Source: Candidatus Borrarchaeota archaeon
Lineage (GTDB): Archaea; Asgardarchaeota; Sifarchaeia; Borrarchaeales; Borrarchaeaceae
Assembly (NCBI GenBank): GCA_016840645.1
Contig: JAEORY010000051.1
Location: forward strand, 1 to 14,078
Reading direction: 5' to 3'
DNA: 14,078 nt
Shown here: piece after piece, positions 7,454 to 14,078 of the stretch
Numbering within the stretch: position 1 is the first letter of the stretch
Layout: each line of letters begins with the position of its first letter
Translations under genes and position numbers: made by a program
Notes under the pieces: model-generated
Told to the model about the DNA's origin: nothing
Databases searched by the model: none
What the model saw: the letters and a program-made list of their open reading frames with translations, nothing else

Positions 7454-9121
7454 TTAGATTCGGATTGTCGCAATTATCCATCTTAGGAAAACTATACCGA
7501 ATAACCCTACTAGAATATATCCAATTAAGCTATATTGTGGAAAACCGAAAAAACTTGGTTGTTCCAAGAAGAGAATCAATGTACTACTAATTATCATGGA
7601 ACTAATAAGAAGTGAGAAGCCGATTCTATTTGCGGCTTTTTGTCGCATTAAAAGATGTTCTTCACTGTCTTTATCCTTTATTTGAACTGTCAGATTACCT
7701 TCCTCTAGACGTGTAAGGAGATAATTAAGCCGAGACGGAAGATCTCTTGTGAGTCTTACAAATCCTTGAATATTTGAAATAAGTTGTTTTGCTAATTCTT
7801 GAGGAGAAGCCATCTTTTCGATAAAACTACTCATATAATTCTCTGCGTGGTCCATGAAGTTGAAATCTGGATCCAATATCCTCGCCGATTTCTCAAGAAA
7901 CATAATAGCTCTTCCAAGGTTCATGAACTCGGTGGGCGCACGCATTTTATGCCGATAAGAAAGCTGGAATAGTTCATCCATTAAGTTACCCCAGTTAATG
8001 TCTTTCAGGGGCTTGTCAGCATAAGTATCTATCAACTCACTAAGATCCCGCTCGTATAGTGGAATTTTTGTGTCTTCTGTTACAATTCCCATTATTTTGA
8101 ATTCTCTGACTATTGAACTGACGTCTTTTTGCATCATACCAAGGAATAATGCACTAAAATGCTCGATAGTTCTGGATGTGATTTTTGTACACATCCCAAG
8201 ATCTACTATGCCAATTGTGTTATCTTCCTTAACGATCAAATTCCCACTATGCGGGTCCACTTGAACGAATCTGAAATCGAAAATCTGTTTCATATAAGCA
8301 TCGACAAGGTTCTTAACGATTAACTTTCCTCGTTGAACATCGAGTTTTTTTTCTTCAATTAGTTTTGAAAGAGGAGTGCCGTGAATAAACTCTTCGACAA
8401 GGACACGTTTGCTTGTGTATTTGGAATATATTTTTGAAATCTGAACATTGGGATTATCACCAAAGTACTTATGTAACTTCTCTGTATTAGCAGCTTCGTT
8501 AAGGAAGTCCAGTTCGCGCATCATGGTGTACTCAAACTCACTAATAATACCCACAGGATCGTAGAGTTCACTAATACGCAAATGTTTTTCTGCAGATTTT
8601 GCAAATTCATACATAAGACGAATATCTGCGGCAACGATTTTTTGGATGTCAGGTCTTTGAACCTTAATGGCTACGGTTGTTCCATCTTTGAGCTCTGCTT
8701 TATGAACTTGAGCTAGAGAACCTGCAGCAATTGGTTTACGATCTATAATCTTGAATACATCTTTAAGAGGTCTGCCTAACTCACTTTCAATGATTTCTTT
8801 TGCCTGTTCATAAGGAAATGGAGGAACTTCGTCCTGCAGCTTATCAAATTCTTTGATCCACTCGTCGGGTACCAAATCGGGTCTTGTTGACATAAGTTGC
8901 CCCAATTTGACAAACGTAGGACCTAATTCTTCAATAACTTTTCTTACTCGAATTGCACGTTTCTCTTGCTTTAATAATTCACCTTCACGAATTTCTTCTT
9001 TTGTTGGTTTGCTTATAGACGGAAAATGTGATGAAATACCATCAACAAAAGCACCGAAACCATGTTTGATTAATATCTTTGAAATTTTGTTGAGGCGCCC
9101 AAGATCTCTTATTATCGACAA
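7454..9121 (-). CDS. ABC1/UbiB/AarF-family atypical kinase-like protein
   Basis: The 555-residue protein has the family hallmarks: the KxGQ motif (KLGQ, 72-75), an alanine-rich loop in place of the kinase P-loop (AAGSLAQVH, 132-140), the phosphate-binding lysine in VAIKVQRP (Lys153), the catalytic-loop equivalent VDPHSGN (288-294) and the metal-binding DLG (307-309). Two hydrophobic helices at the C-terminus (about 503-521 and 530-550) should anchor it in the membrane. UbiB/COQ8 proteins act as ATPases supporting isoprenoid-quinone or lipid metabolism; the archaeal role is not settled. It starts at TTG 9121 with GGTGA seven bases upstream and a minus-strand TATA box near 9181-9187. No quinone genes are adjacent. 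Confidence 0.9.
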   Translation of the reverse strand: MSIIRDLGRLNKISKILIKHGFGAFVDGISSHFPSISKPTKEEIREGELLKQEKRAIRVRKVIEELGPTFVKLGQLMSTRPDLVPDEWIKEFDKLQDEVPPFPYEQAKEIIESELGRPLKDVFKIIDRKPIAAGSLAQVHKAELKDGTTVAIKVQRPDIQKIVAADIRLMYEFAKSAEKHLRISELYDPVGIISEFEYTMMRELDFLNEAANTEKLHKYFGDNPNVQISKIYSKYTSKRVLVEEFIHGTPLSKLIEEKKLDVQRGKLIVKNLVDAYMKQIFDFRFVQVDPHSGNLIVKEDNTIGIVDLGMCTKITSRTIEHFSALFLGMMQKDVSSIVREFKIMGIVTEDTKIPLYERDLSELIDTYADKPLKDINWGNLMDELFQLSYRHKMRAPTEFMNLGRAIMFLEKSARILDPDFNFMDHAENYMSSFIEKMASPQELAKQLISNIQGFVRLTRDLPSRLNYLLTRLEEGNLTVQIKDKDSEEHLLMRQKAANRIGFSLLISSMIISSTLILFLEQPSFFGFPQYSLIGYILVGLFGIVFLRWIIATIRI

Positions 9122-9180
9122 TTATATTCACCCTTTTGTCAGTTTCAAATTAAATAGAGCCAGAAAGTTAAAGATCAACG

Positions 9181-9187
9181 TTTTATA
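9181..9187 (-). promoter_or_regulatory. TATA box of the ABC1/UbiB gene
   Basis: On the minus strand it reads TATAAAA, about 60 bases upstream of the TTG start. This matches the spacing of the two boxes at 7025-7044. Confidence 0.45.
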
Positions 9188-9760
9188 CACCTATAATACA
9201 TAGAACGGTTAATAAATTGAACTTGACATGAAGAAATGAGGCTAATGACAAGTTAATATCATTATTGTGAGGTATATATTGTGAGTTCTGTTAAGTCTTC
9301 AAGATATTTCTCAGGCAATTTGTTTAAAGAACCTTTCGAATTGAATAACTGATATAAACTGATCCTTAAAAGATGGTGAAATCTTATTGTTAGAATGTTA
9401 CATATTACTCGTAAGAATTTTCGTTAGTTAAGTTAATTGAAAAATTTCAAAGACCAGTTTAAAGAACTTCTTTTTAAAGAGTTTTTTGTCGGCTTGGAGT
9501 CTATCTCAAAAGAAAATTGATATTTGGGTGCTTATCAACGATTTCCTAAGAGTTTCCAAATTCGTTCATTCAACTACATTTAAATAGAGAAGTGGTAAAT
9601 ATTTGATTACCAACTTCTCATAATAGTATACTTAGAGTACATGAGTTGTTGCAAAAAGCGGTTTACCTCAAACGAGGTTAGAGTATAAGTCATAGGAGAC
9701 TGTTAAAGCAATCATTATTATAATCTCATTATAATACTGGGGCAATTGCTAATCGCTCCC
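9188..9760. other. Gene-free AT-rich stretch
   Basis: I find no supportable gene here; frames are short and broken on both strands. Three related strings occur: TTTAAAGAACCTT (9323-9335), TTTAAAGAACTT (9458-9469) and TTTAAAGAGTT (9473-9483). A small hairpin, ACCTC/GAGGT, lies at about 9665-9680. A near-palindrome, TATTATAAT/ATTATAATA with a 3-base spacer, is at 9716-9736. It may be decayed mobile DNA, because an IS605-like remnant adjoins it on the right. Confidence 0.4.
9716..9736. repeat. Perfect 9-bp inverted repeat with 3-base spacer
   Basis: TATTATAAT (9716-9724), CTC, ATTATAATA (9728-9736). It is wholly AT in the arms and sits about 100 bases left of the IS605-like remnant. It could be a protein-binding site or part of an element end; nothing in the sequence decides this. 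Confidence 0.5.
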
Positions 9761-9836
9761 ATGAATACACATCTGACCGGCGAGGTAAGAAGAACTCCCA
9801 GTTCATATTGTTTTTTAAAGTTATTTATCACTCCGC

Positions 9837-9895
9837 CGCAAGAAGACCCCTCAACGTGTTGGGGGGATGAAGTGCGTTACTTTTTTCACTTTCAC
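9837..9895 (-). repeat. Hairpin-bearing repeat, copy 2 (inverted relative to 269-333)
   Basis: Read on the minus strand it gives GTGAAAGTGAAAAAAG, CGCACTTCAT, a CCCC-rich/GTTG-rich stem (arms at 9847-9855 and 9858-9866, one G-T pair on the plus strand) and TCTTCTTGCG, the same order as copy 1. Small indels and substitutions separate the copies, yet the stem stays paired. Together with the right end at 10047-10081 it would form the left side of a short plus-oriented IS605-like remnant. Frames across it (9761-9907 plus, 9828-10061 minus) look fortuitous. Confidence 0.6.
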
Positions 9896-9957
9896 GATAT
9901 TCCCTAACCTTTAAGTACTGTTTCGCATAGATCGTACGTAGAATTGAGCTGAGGTAA

Positions 9958-10020
9958 CACTCGCCGGTTCTCACATTCACATCACGTTCAGGGCAGGAAC
10001 TGTCCGTAGAGCCTGTTTGA
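9958..10020 (+). pseudogene. Residual tnpB C-terminal tail
   Basis: Twenty codons between TAA 9955-9957 and TGA 10018-10020 read HSPVLTFTSRSGQELSVEPV. Beside the tail at 2-160 (SPSLAVPTGRRDVKPVE) they share an SPxL start and a PVE/VEP end, at the same position relative to the right end. The match is short, so this is suggestive only. No start codon or upstream domain remains. Confidence 0.35.
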
Positions 10021-10137
10021 CATGTCCCGTTGGGGAATGGATGATTCAGGAAGCCATACAACTTGTTGCATGGTAGTTCACAGTCTCTTGTAGTGACTCT
10101 GAATCGGTAACAAAATCCAGAACTAATCTAAAAAAGT

Positions 10138-10242
10138 GGGCCGATAGCTCAGTTTGGAAGAGCGCCGCGCTCGCACCGCGGAGGCCGCGGGTTCAAAGGA
10201 CATGGATCTTTTCCAAGCCTGGAATTCCCGCTCGGTCCACCA
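10138..10242 (+). tRNA. tRNA-Ala(CGC) with a 28-base T-loop intron and encoded CCA
   Basis: Acceptor arms GGGCCGA (10138-10144) and TCGGTCC (10232-10238) pair fully, with the G3-U70 wobble that marks alanine tRNA. The D arm is GCTC/GAGC. The anticodon arm is CCGCG-CTCGCAC-CGCGG, giving anticodon CGC (10172-10174). The T arm starts GCGGG TTCA at 10187 but its partner CCCGC is at 10227-10231. Removing 28 bases (10196-10223, or the same window shifted by one or two) restores a 7-base T-loop near position 59/60, a non-canonical intron site known in archaea. Discriminator A is followed by genomic CCA (10240-10242). An open frame running through this gene is not coding. Confidence 0.9.
10196..10223 (+). 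other. Probable archaeal tRNA intron (T-loop, near 59/60)
   Basis: Exact ends are ambiguous: 10196-10223, 10197-10224 and 10198-10225 all restore a seven-base T-loop (TTCAATT or TTCAAAT). The first gives the best bulge-helix-bulge I can draw: 3-base bulges CAA and GAA around AGGA/TTCC, with one A-C mismatch and one G-U pair. That is poor for the splicing endonuclease. The insert can alternatively fold as TGGA/TCCA around a small loop. Confidence 0.6.
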
Positions 10243-10333
10243 TCCACTTTACAAAAATTACTTGATTTCTTCTAACAGCATTTTGTTTTTTAATGCAGAA
10301 ATGTTACAATTGATTCTTAAGGGAAGCATTAAT

Positions 10334-10777
10334 ATGCAACGGGAATATCCAGATCGCCCTTTTGCTGCAGTAAGTATTGTAATTACTAAAAATGAAAAAG
10401 TTCTTCTAATGAAACGTGCTCATGATCCGAAAGCAGGGTTTTATTCTGTTCCTGGCGGTTTAGTAGAGTTAGGTGAAAGATTTGAAGATAGTGCGATCAG
10501 AGAAGTCGAAGAAGAGACTGGGCTTAAAGTCAGACTTGACAGATTGATTGATGTAATTGATAATATCACTCACGATGAACTGGGTGTAAGGTTTCATTAT
10601 GTTTTAATTGGATTTTTAGCTAGGCCTATTGGGCATGAAACTAAATTTATTCTGTCTACAGAATCTCTGGATACTCGGTGGGTACACTTTGATGAACTAT
10701 TTAGCTATCCTTTGACTAACACAGCTACGCATTTCCTGCAAATTTTAGATATTCTACCACAAGAAAGCGAAAAATGA
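10334..10777 (+). CDS. Nudix hydrolase (ADP-ribose pyrophosphatase-like)
   Basis: The 147-residue protein carries a complete Nudix box, Gx5Ex7REUxEExGU, at residues 42-64 (starting GLVELGERF and ending REVEEETGL). The glutamates that bind catalytic metal are intact. The N-terminal EYPDRPFAAVSIVI strand and MKRAHDPKAGFYSVPGG resemble ADP-ribose or nucleoside-diphosphate-sugar pyrophosphatases, but the substrate cannot be read from sequence. I start at ATG 10334, which matches the usual family N-terminus; ATG 10301 in frame would add 11 residues. No strong ribosome-binding site precedes either. It follows tRNA-Ala by about 90 bases and converges on the phosphoesterase gene. Confidence 0.88.
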   Translation: MQREYPDRPFAAVSIVITKNEKVLLMKRAHDPKAGFYSVPGGLVELGERFEDSAIREVEEETGLKVRLDRLIDVIDNITHDELGVRFHYVLIGFLARPIGHETKFILSTESLDTRWVHFDELFSYPLTNTATHFLQILDILPQESEK

Positions 10778-10831
10778 AAATTTCTGTTCTTAGCAAAGCG
10801 CAACATACGGTGAAATCCACGTAATTCAAAC

Positions 10832-11578
10832 TTAAAATTCAGTTAGTAGCAACTGTCTTGAAAGAGGCAAAGAAAAGCGTGTAATTGAACGAGTAGCAGG
10901 AAAAGACACATTAAAGAAAGTATGTGGACCTAATTCTGTATGAAACTTTGTTGCATTATGAGCATGAGCATGTATGACTACTATAGGAAGATTTTCGTGT
11001 CCTAAGAGTATATTTTCGAGTCTCTTTGACCCTAACAGTGGATATACAAACTCTTTTTCACCAAGGAGCAATGAGTAGCCAACAGCATAATGCGAAACCA
11101 ACAAAGAATAATCTAATTCTTTAGATAATTTCTTAGATTCAAAGTCATTAAGCAATGCATCGATAGTATGAAGGCGCTGTTCGTAAATTTCGAGGATATT
11201 TGGAATATTTGCCGCTTGCCAGCTAGTTGGTTTGTCAAGCACACCTCGTGTACCAATAACGCCGGTCTTTTTTCCTTTAATATGAAAAATTGATGAGGAA
11301 TCGTTTAAGAACGAGACATATTCCCCAAATCGTGAAAAGAACTTTTCTTCTAATTCGATATAATCTTCATTTCCAAAACATGCTATAATTGGGCAGTTAA
11401 TGTATTCATTCAATACCTCAACGACTAAATTGAAACCTTTGATAAACCCCTTATGTATAGTGTCCCCCACAAGGATAAATAAATCAAAAGACTTTTCTTT
11501 GAACTTTTTCATTGCAGAAGAGAACTCTGATAAGTATTTTGGCGAGTGTATGTCGCCAACGCAACCTACGTAGATCAT
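10832..11578 (-). CDS. Calcineurin-like metallophosphoesterase
   Basis: From ATG 11578 the protein has 248 residues. Metal-site motifs are in order: GDIH (Asp9, His11), GDT (Asp39), GNED (Asn70), LLVSHYA (His) and HAHAHN near the C-terminus, which stands where GHTH is usual. This is the dinuclear-metal phosphoesterase fold; relatives cleave phosphodiesters or phosphomonoesters and the substrate here is unknown. I prefer ATG 11578 because the fold begins directly with MIYVGCVGDIH and GGGG lies eight bases upstream; ATG 11611 would add 11 residues with no family support. It converges with the Nudix gene (54 bp apart). No membrane segments are seen. Confidence 0.88.
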   Translation of the reverse strand: MIYVGCVGDIHSPKYLSEFSSAMKKFKEKSFDLFILVGDTIHKGFIKGFNLVVEVLNEYINCPIIACFGNEDYIELEEKFFSRFGEYVSFLNDSSSIFHIKGKKTGVIGTRGVLDKPTSWQAANIPNILEIYEQRLHTIDALLNDFESKKLSKELDYSLLVSHYAVGYSLLLGEKEFVYPLLGSKRLENILLGHENLPIVVIHAHAHNATKFHTELGPHTFFNVSFPATRSITRFSLPLSRQLLLTEF

Positions 11579-11896
11579 ACGCAGTTCCCCTTGACCAATA
11601 TTTTTTTGCATTCTTCAACTATTTCTCTATAGCTGTCTTTAGTCCTATGTAAATTTTGGGTATTTTTGTCGGGATGATTGCTGAAAATCATTAAAGAAAA
11701 TGAAAATAAAGAGATACTGAGCGCGCCTACACTTAACGAAAACCTTAATAGCAATGAAACTACAATAGATTTCTATGTTTTCAGTGTGCTAAAGGCATAT
11801 ATTTGTGTATCATGCCATAGTTTACACTTATCGCGCGCAAGCTCAACATAATTCGTTTTATAAAGCAAAATATTAAGTGAACGAGGGGATTGTAAG
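11579..11896. promoter_or_regulatory. Divergent gap before nrdD with TATA box and inverted repeats
   Basis: A plus-strand TATA-like box TTTTATAAAG lies at 11856-11865, 31 bases before the nrdD ATG, implying a very short leader. Upstream are inverted repeats ATAGA-TT-TCTAT (11765-11776) and GGCAT/ATGCC (11794-11798 with 11812-11816), and a small hairpin ATGATT/AATCAT (11674-11691). The two nearest nrdD could be regulator sites, but they match no operator I know. Confidence 0.35.
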
Positions 11897-14078
11897 ATGG
11901 TCACAGCTGTAAATAAAGTAACACAGATGAAATTAGATAACTGGACTAAGGTTGTTAAGAAAGAAGAAAAAGGTAAAATACTGGTTCGTACAAGCAGCGG
12001 TCTGCTAGAGCCATTTAATCCCGATAAAATTGTAAAATCACTCTTAAAGGAAACGGCTTATATTTCAGAGCAATATTCCGATGTCCCACAACTTTCTGTG
12101 GCCGAGGCACGTGATTTAGCTAAAAATGTCAAGCGACATATCCAAAATCTTCCATTTGTCTCGGCTCCTCTCATTAGAGAATTAGTCTGCACTTTAATGC
12201 TGCTTAAAGCAAAGAAGGATCCCCGATATGCAGTTTATCGTAATTTCTACACACGAGTCGGAACTCCAATACATGATTATCTGCAAATAATCCAAGGGGG
12301 AGGCTATGAAGCTAAAGAAAATGCAAATCTTCAGCCAAATCCAGAAACTGTTCACAAAAAAATTGCTGACAAAACTGCCAAAGATGCAAACATGTTAGCC
12401 GTGCTCCCACACGAAATTGGGGATGCTCATCTCACTAAACGGATTCATGTTCACGATTTAGAATATCTAGCGACTCGTCCCTTCTGCCAAAACTGGGATT
12501 TACGATATTTTCTTTATGGAGGTTTACTTCCCGATGGTACTGGACTGCATACAGCTGTAGCTGGCCCACCTAAGCACCCTGAAGTTGCACTTTTGCACTC
12601 TGTAAAGGTAATGGCTGCAGGACAGACAAATTTTGCTGGTGGGCAAGGTCTATATAATTATCCAGTCTATATGGCACCTTATTTGAGGGGATTAAGTTAT
12701 GATCACATAAAACAATTGGCGCAAATGCTCTTCTACGAGATCGGGCAAGCATACGTTGCTCGCGGAGGTCAATTAATGTTTGCAAGTTTACAAATGCCAC
12801 CCGGGGTGCCTGAAGTATATAGAGACTTGCCTGCAGTTATGCACGGTAAAGTATTGGAAGACACTTATGGAAACTATGAAGAGGAAGTACAGCAATTCGT
12901 TCGCGCTATTTTTGAAGTAGCGTTAGGGGGAGACCATTGGCAAAAACCCTTTGTATTTCCAAAACTAGAAGTTCTCTACGATAAAGAATTTCTTGGGACG
13001 GAGTACGAGGATTACTACCGTTTAGTGCACGAAGTCGTTGCTAAATATGGCACACCATACTTCGAGAACAGAATCCCAAGTTACAGAAGCGGAATTGGGG
13101 ATGGCGAAGTTAGGCTAGGATGCTACCAGTGTTGCGCTTACGACCAGAGCACCACGGAAAAGGATGACCCACAGTTTTGGGACAAGCTGTATTTCAAAGA
13201 TGGAGCACATTTCAGCTGGGGTGCTTGGCAAGTAGTATCATTAAACGCACCGCAACATGCCTACCTCGCGAAAGGAGATGAAGCACAACTCTTTGAAGAA
13301 TTGGAAAAGTCAATGAGGATGGCGTTACGCGTTTTCGCGATCAAAGAGCGCTGGATGAAGTCACAAATGAACAGAGGGCTCCTACCCTTTATGACTCAGA
13401 CTCCCAGAGTGAATGGACATTCCTTACCACCGGCAGTAGATCATACCCAATTAAGGCACGTCTTTGGACTGGTTGGCGTCAACGAATTAGTTCAATATCA
13501 CACGGGATATCAACTTCACGAGGATAATTCTGCACTCAGATTTGCTTTACGGACGGTGTGTGAACTTGAGAGAATAAAAGAACAACTACAGGAGGAAAGT
13601 GGACTGCTCTTAGCCTGCGCACGTACACCAGCAGAAAGTGCAGCACAAAAAATGGCTATCTCAGACCTCGTTCATTTTCGCGAGCAATCTATACAGGTTA
13701 TCAAAGGCGATCTTTCCTGTGTTAAAAACGGGGTTACTTCAGGAGACCTGCCCATCTATTACTCTAATGGTACTCACGTAGAAATCTCTGCACCGATTAC
13801 CCTATCCGAAAAAATCGGAATTGAGAGCAAGTTCTTCCCAGCGCTGTCAGGAGGTAATATTTTCCATGTATGGCTTGGAGAGGCATATCCCGACCCTGAA
13901 GCTCTTATGAAGGTCACACAGCGAATGTTCACCAATTCTCCAATTGGCTATATGGCGTACACCAAGGATCATACAGTATGTAAAGATTGTTACTCGACAT
14001 CACCCGGACTCCTTGAAGAATGCCACAACTGTAATGGGAATAATCTTGAATGGTACTCTCGCATCACAGGCTATTATC
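11897..14078 (+). CDS. nrdD: Anaerobic (class III) ribonucleoside-triphosphate reductase, 3' end outside window
   Basis: The frame is open for 727 codons from ATG 11897 to the window edge. It reduces ribonucleotides to deoxyribonucleotides with a glycyl radical installed by the NrdG activase. Residues about 22-115 form an ATP-cone regulatory domain (VRTSSGLLEPFNPDKIVKSL). The ten-stranded barrel follows, with AGQTNFAGGQG, FPKLEVLYD and RLGCYQCCAYD (Cys409, 412 and 413, candidate catalytic or radical-transfer cysteines). Near the end are zinc cysteines C695-KD-C698 and C709-HN-C712, then SRITGYY, which normally leads into the glycyl-radical loop just beyond the window. GAGGGG eight bases before the ATG is a good ribosome-binding site. 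Whether nrdG follows cannot be seen. Confidence 0.93.
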   Translation, partial: MVTAVNKVTQMKLDNWTKVVKKEEKGKILVRTSSGLLEPFNPDKIVKSLLKETAYISEQYSDVPQLSVAEARDLAKNVKRHIQNLPFVSAPLIRELVCTLMLLKAKKDPRYAVYRNFYTRVGTPIHDYLQIIQGGGYEAKENANLQPNPETVHKKIADKTAKDANMLAVLPHEIGDAHLTKRIHVHDLEYLATRPFCQNWDLRYFLYGGLLPDGTGLHTAVAGPPKHPEVALLHSVKVMAAGQTNFAGGQGLYNYPVYMAPYLRGLSYDHIKQLAQMLFYEIGQAYVARGGQLMFASLQMPPGVPEVYRDLPAVMHGKVLEDTYGNYEEEVQQFVRAIFEVALGGDHWQKPFVFPKLEVLYDKEFLGTEYEDYYRLVHEVVAKYGTPYFENRIPSYRSGIGDGEVRLGCYQCCAYDQSTTEKDDPQFWDKLYFKDGAHFSWGAWQVVSLNAPQHAYLAKGDEAQLFEELEKSMRMALRVFAIKERWMKSQMNRGLLPFMTQTPRVNGHSLPPAVDHTQLRHVFGLVGVNELVQYHTGYQLHEDNSALRFALRTVCELERIKEQLQEESGLLLACARTPAESAAQKMAISDLVHFREQSIQVIKGDLSCVKNGVTSGDLPIYYSNGTHVEISAPITLSEKIGIESKFFPALSGGNIFHVWLGEAYPDPEALMKVTQRMFTNSPIGYMAYTKDHTVCKDCYSTSPGLLEECHNCNGNNLEWYSRITGYY

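Larger units (their letters stand above)
9830..10081 (+). mobile_element. Gutted IS605/IS1341-like element (MITE-like remnant)
   Basis: About 250 bases join a left hairpin repeat (9837-9895), a short tnpB-like tail (9958-10020) and a right end with CAGGAAGCC (10047-10055), the hairpin CCAT...ATGG with inner CAA/TTG, and GGTAGTTCAC (10072-10081). The catalytic part of tnpB is missing, so it could move only with proteins supplied in trans. The right-end flanks match those at 191-226 exactly over CAGGAAGCC and GGTAGTTCAC. The left boundary is a guess. It ends 56 bp before a tRNA gene. Confidence 0.5.

Noticed and set aside
8853..9203. Plus-strand 116-codon frame opposite the ABC1/UbiB gene
   Set aside because: Shadow of a well-supported gene on the other strand; the same applies to the frames at 8070-8264, 3251-3475, 12570-12800 and those inside valS.
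9122..9760. CRISPR array or tandem repeat
   Set aside because: The recurring strings are short, unevenly spaced and not separated by unique spacers of constant length.
9761..9907. Plus-strand 48-codon frame (MNTHLTGEVRRTPSSYC...)
   Set aside because: It crosses the hairpin repeat, has no ribosome-binding site, and matches no family I can name; probably a chance frame in an element end.
9828..10061. Minus-strand 77-codon frame
   Set aside because: It runs antisense across the hairpin repeat and the tnpB tail and shows no domain. The phrase ERDVNVRTGE resembles part of a TnpB zinc-finger region, but it has no cysteine pairs in the right spacing.
10154..10333. N-terminal extension of the Nudix frame back to 10154
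   Set aside because: It would translate most of tRNA-Ala and has no family similarity; the Nudix domain begins naturally at 10334.
11660..11735. C/D box guide RNA
   Set aside because: ATGAT and CTGA boxes are present but only two bases apart at the first pair, so no guide would fit.

Overview
The window is archaeal chromosomal DNA, rather AT-rich. The core genes are archaeal in type: release factor aRF1 with NIKS and GGQ, the PIN/zinc-ribbon rRNA nuclease Nob1, an archaeal UMP kinase, an archaeal valyl-tRNA synthetase, and a tRNA-Ala gene interrupted in the T-loop. Several genes start with TTG behind clear Shine-Dalgarno motifs, and TATA-like boxes lie about 60 bp upstream of several starts. 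The class III ribonucleotide reductase points to an anaerobic or facultative lifestyle. The valyl-tRNA synthetase signature recalls the crenarchaeal/TACK type, but the lineage cannot be fixed from sequence alone (a TACK or Asgard relative is my guess).

Layout. Positions 1-226 hold the 3' end of an IS605/IS1341-type tnpB gene and its right end. A hairpin-bearing repeat follows at 269-333. A minus-strand cluster pyrH - nob1 - cupin (2029 to 386) is transcribed away from prf1 (aRF1, plus strand). valS follows on plus, and converges on a five-helix membrane protein with two candidate haem histidines. A second cupin gene is divergent from that membrane gene and converges on a long ABC1/UbiB-family kinase-like gene. 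Positions 9122-9760 hold no gene I can support. At 9761-10081 lies a gutted IS605-like element: an inverted copy of the 269-333 repeat, a short tnpB tail and a right end. tRNA-Ala(CGC) begins 56 bp further on, followed by a Nudix hydrolase, a convergent metallophosphoesterase, and the first 727 codons of nrdD, which leaves the window before its glycyl-radical site.

The core genes mostly serve translation: Nob1 trims small-subunit rRNA, aRF1 ends translation, ValRS and tRNA-Ala supply decoding. Nucleotide metabolism is also represented: PyrH makes UDP, NrdD makes dNTPs, and a Nudix enzyme may clean up nucleotide derivatives. I see no defence, CRISPR or biosynthetic system. The points most worth a second look are the tRNA intron with only a poor bulge-helix-bulge, the paired IS605-like remnants with inverted repeats about 9.5 kb apart, the altered ValRS signatures, and the structured stretch upstream of valS.
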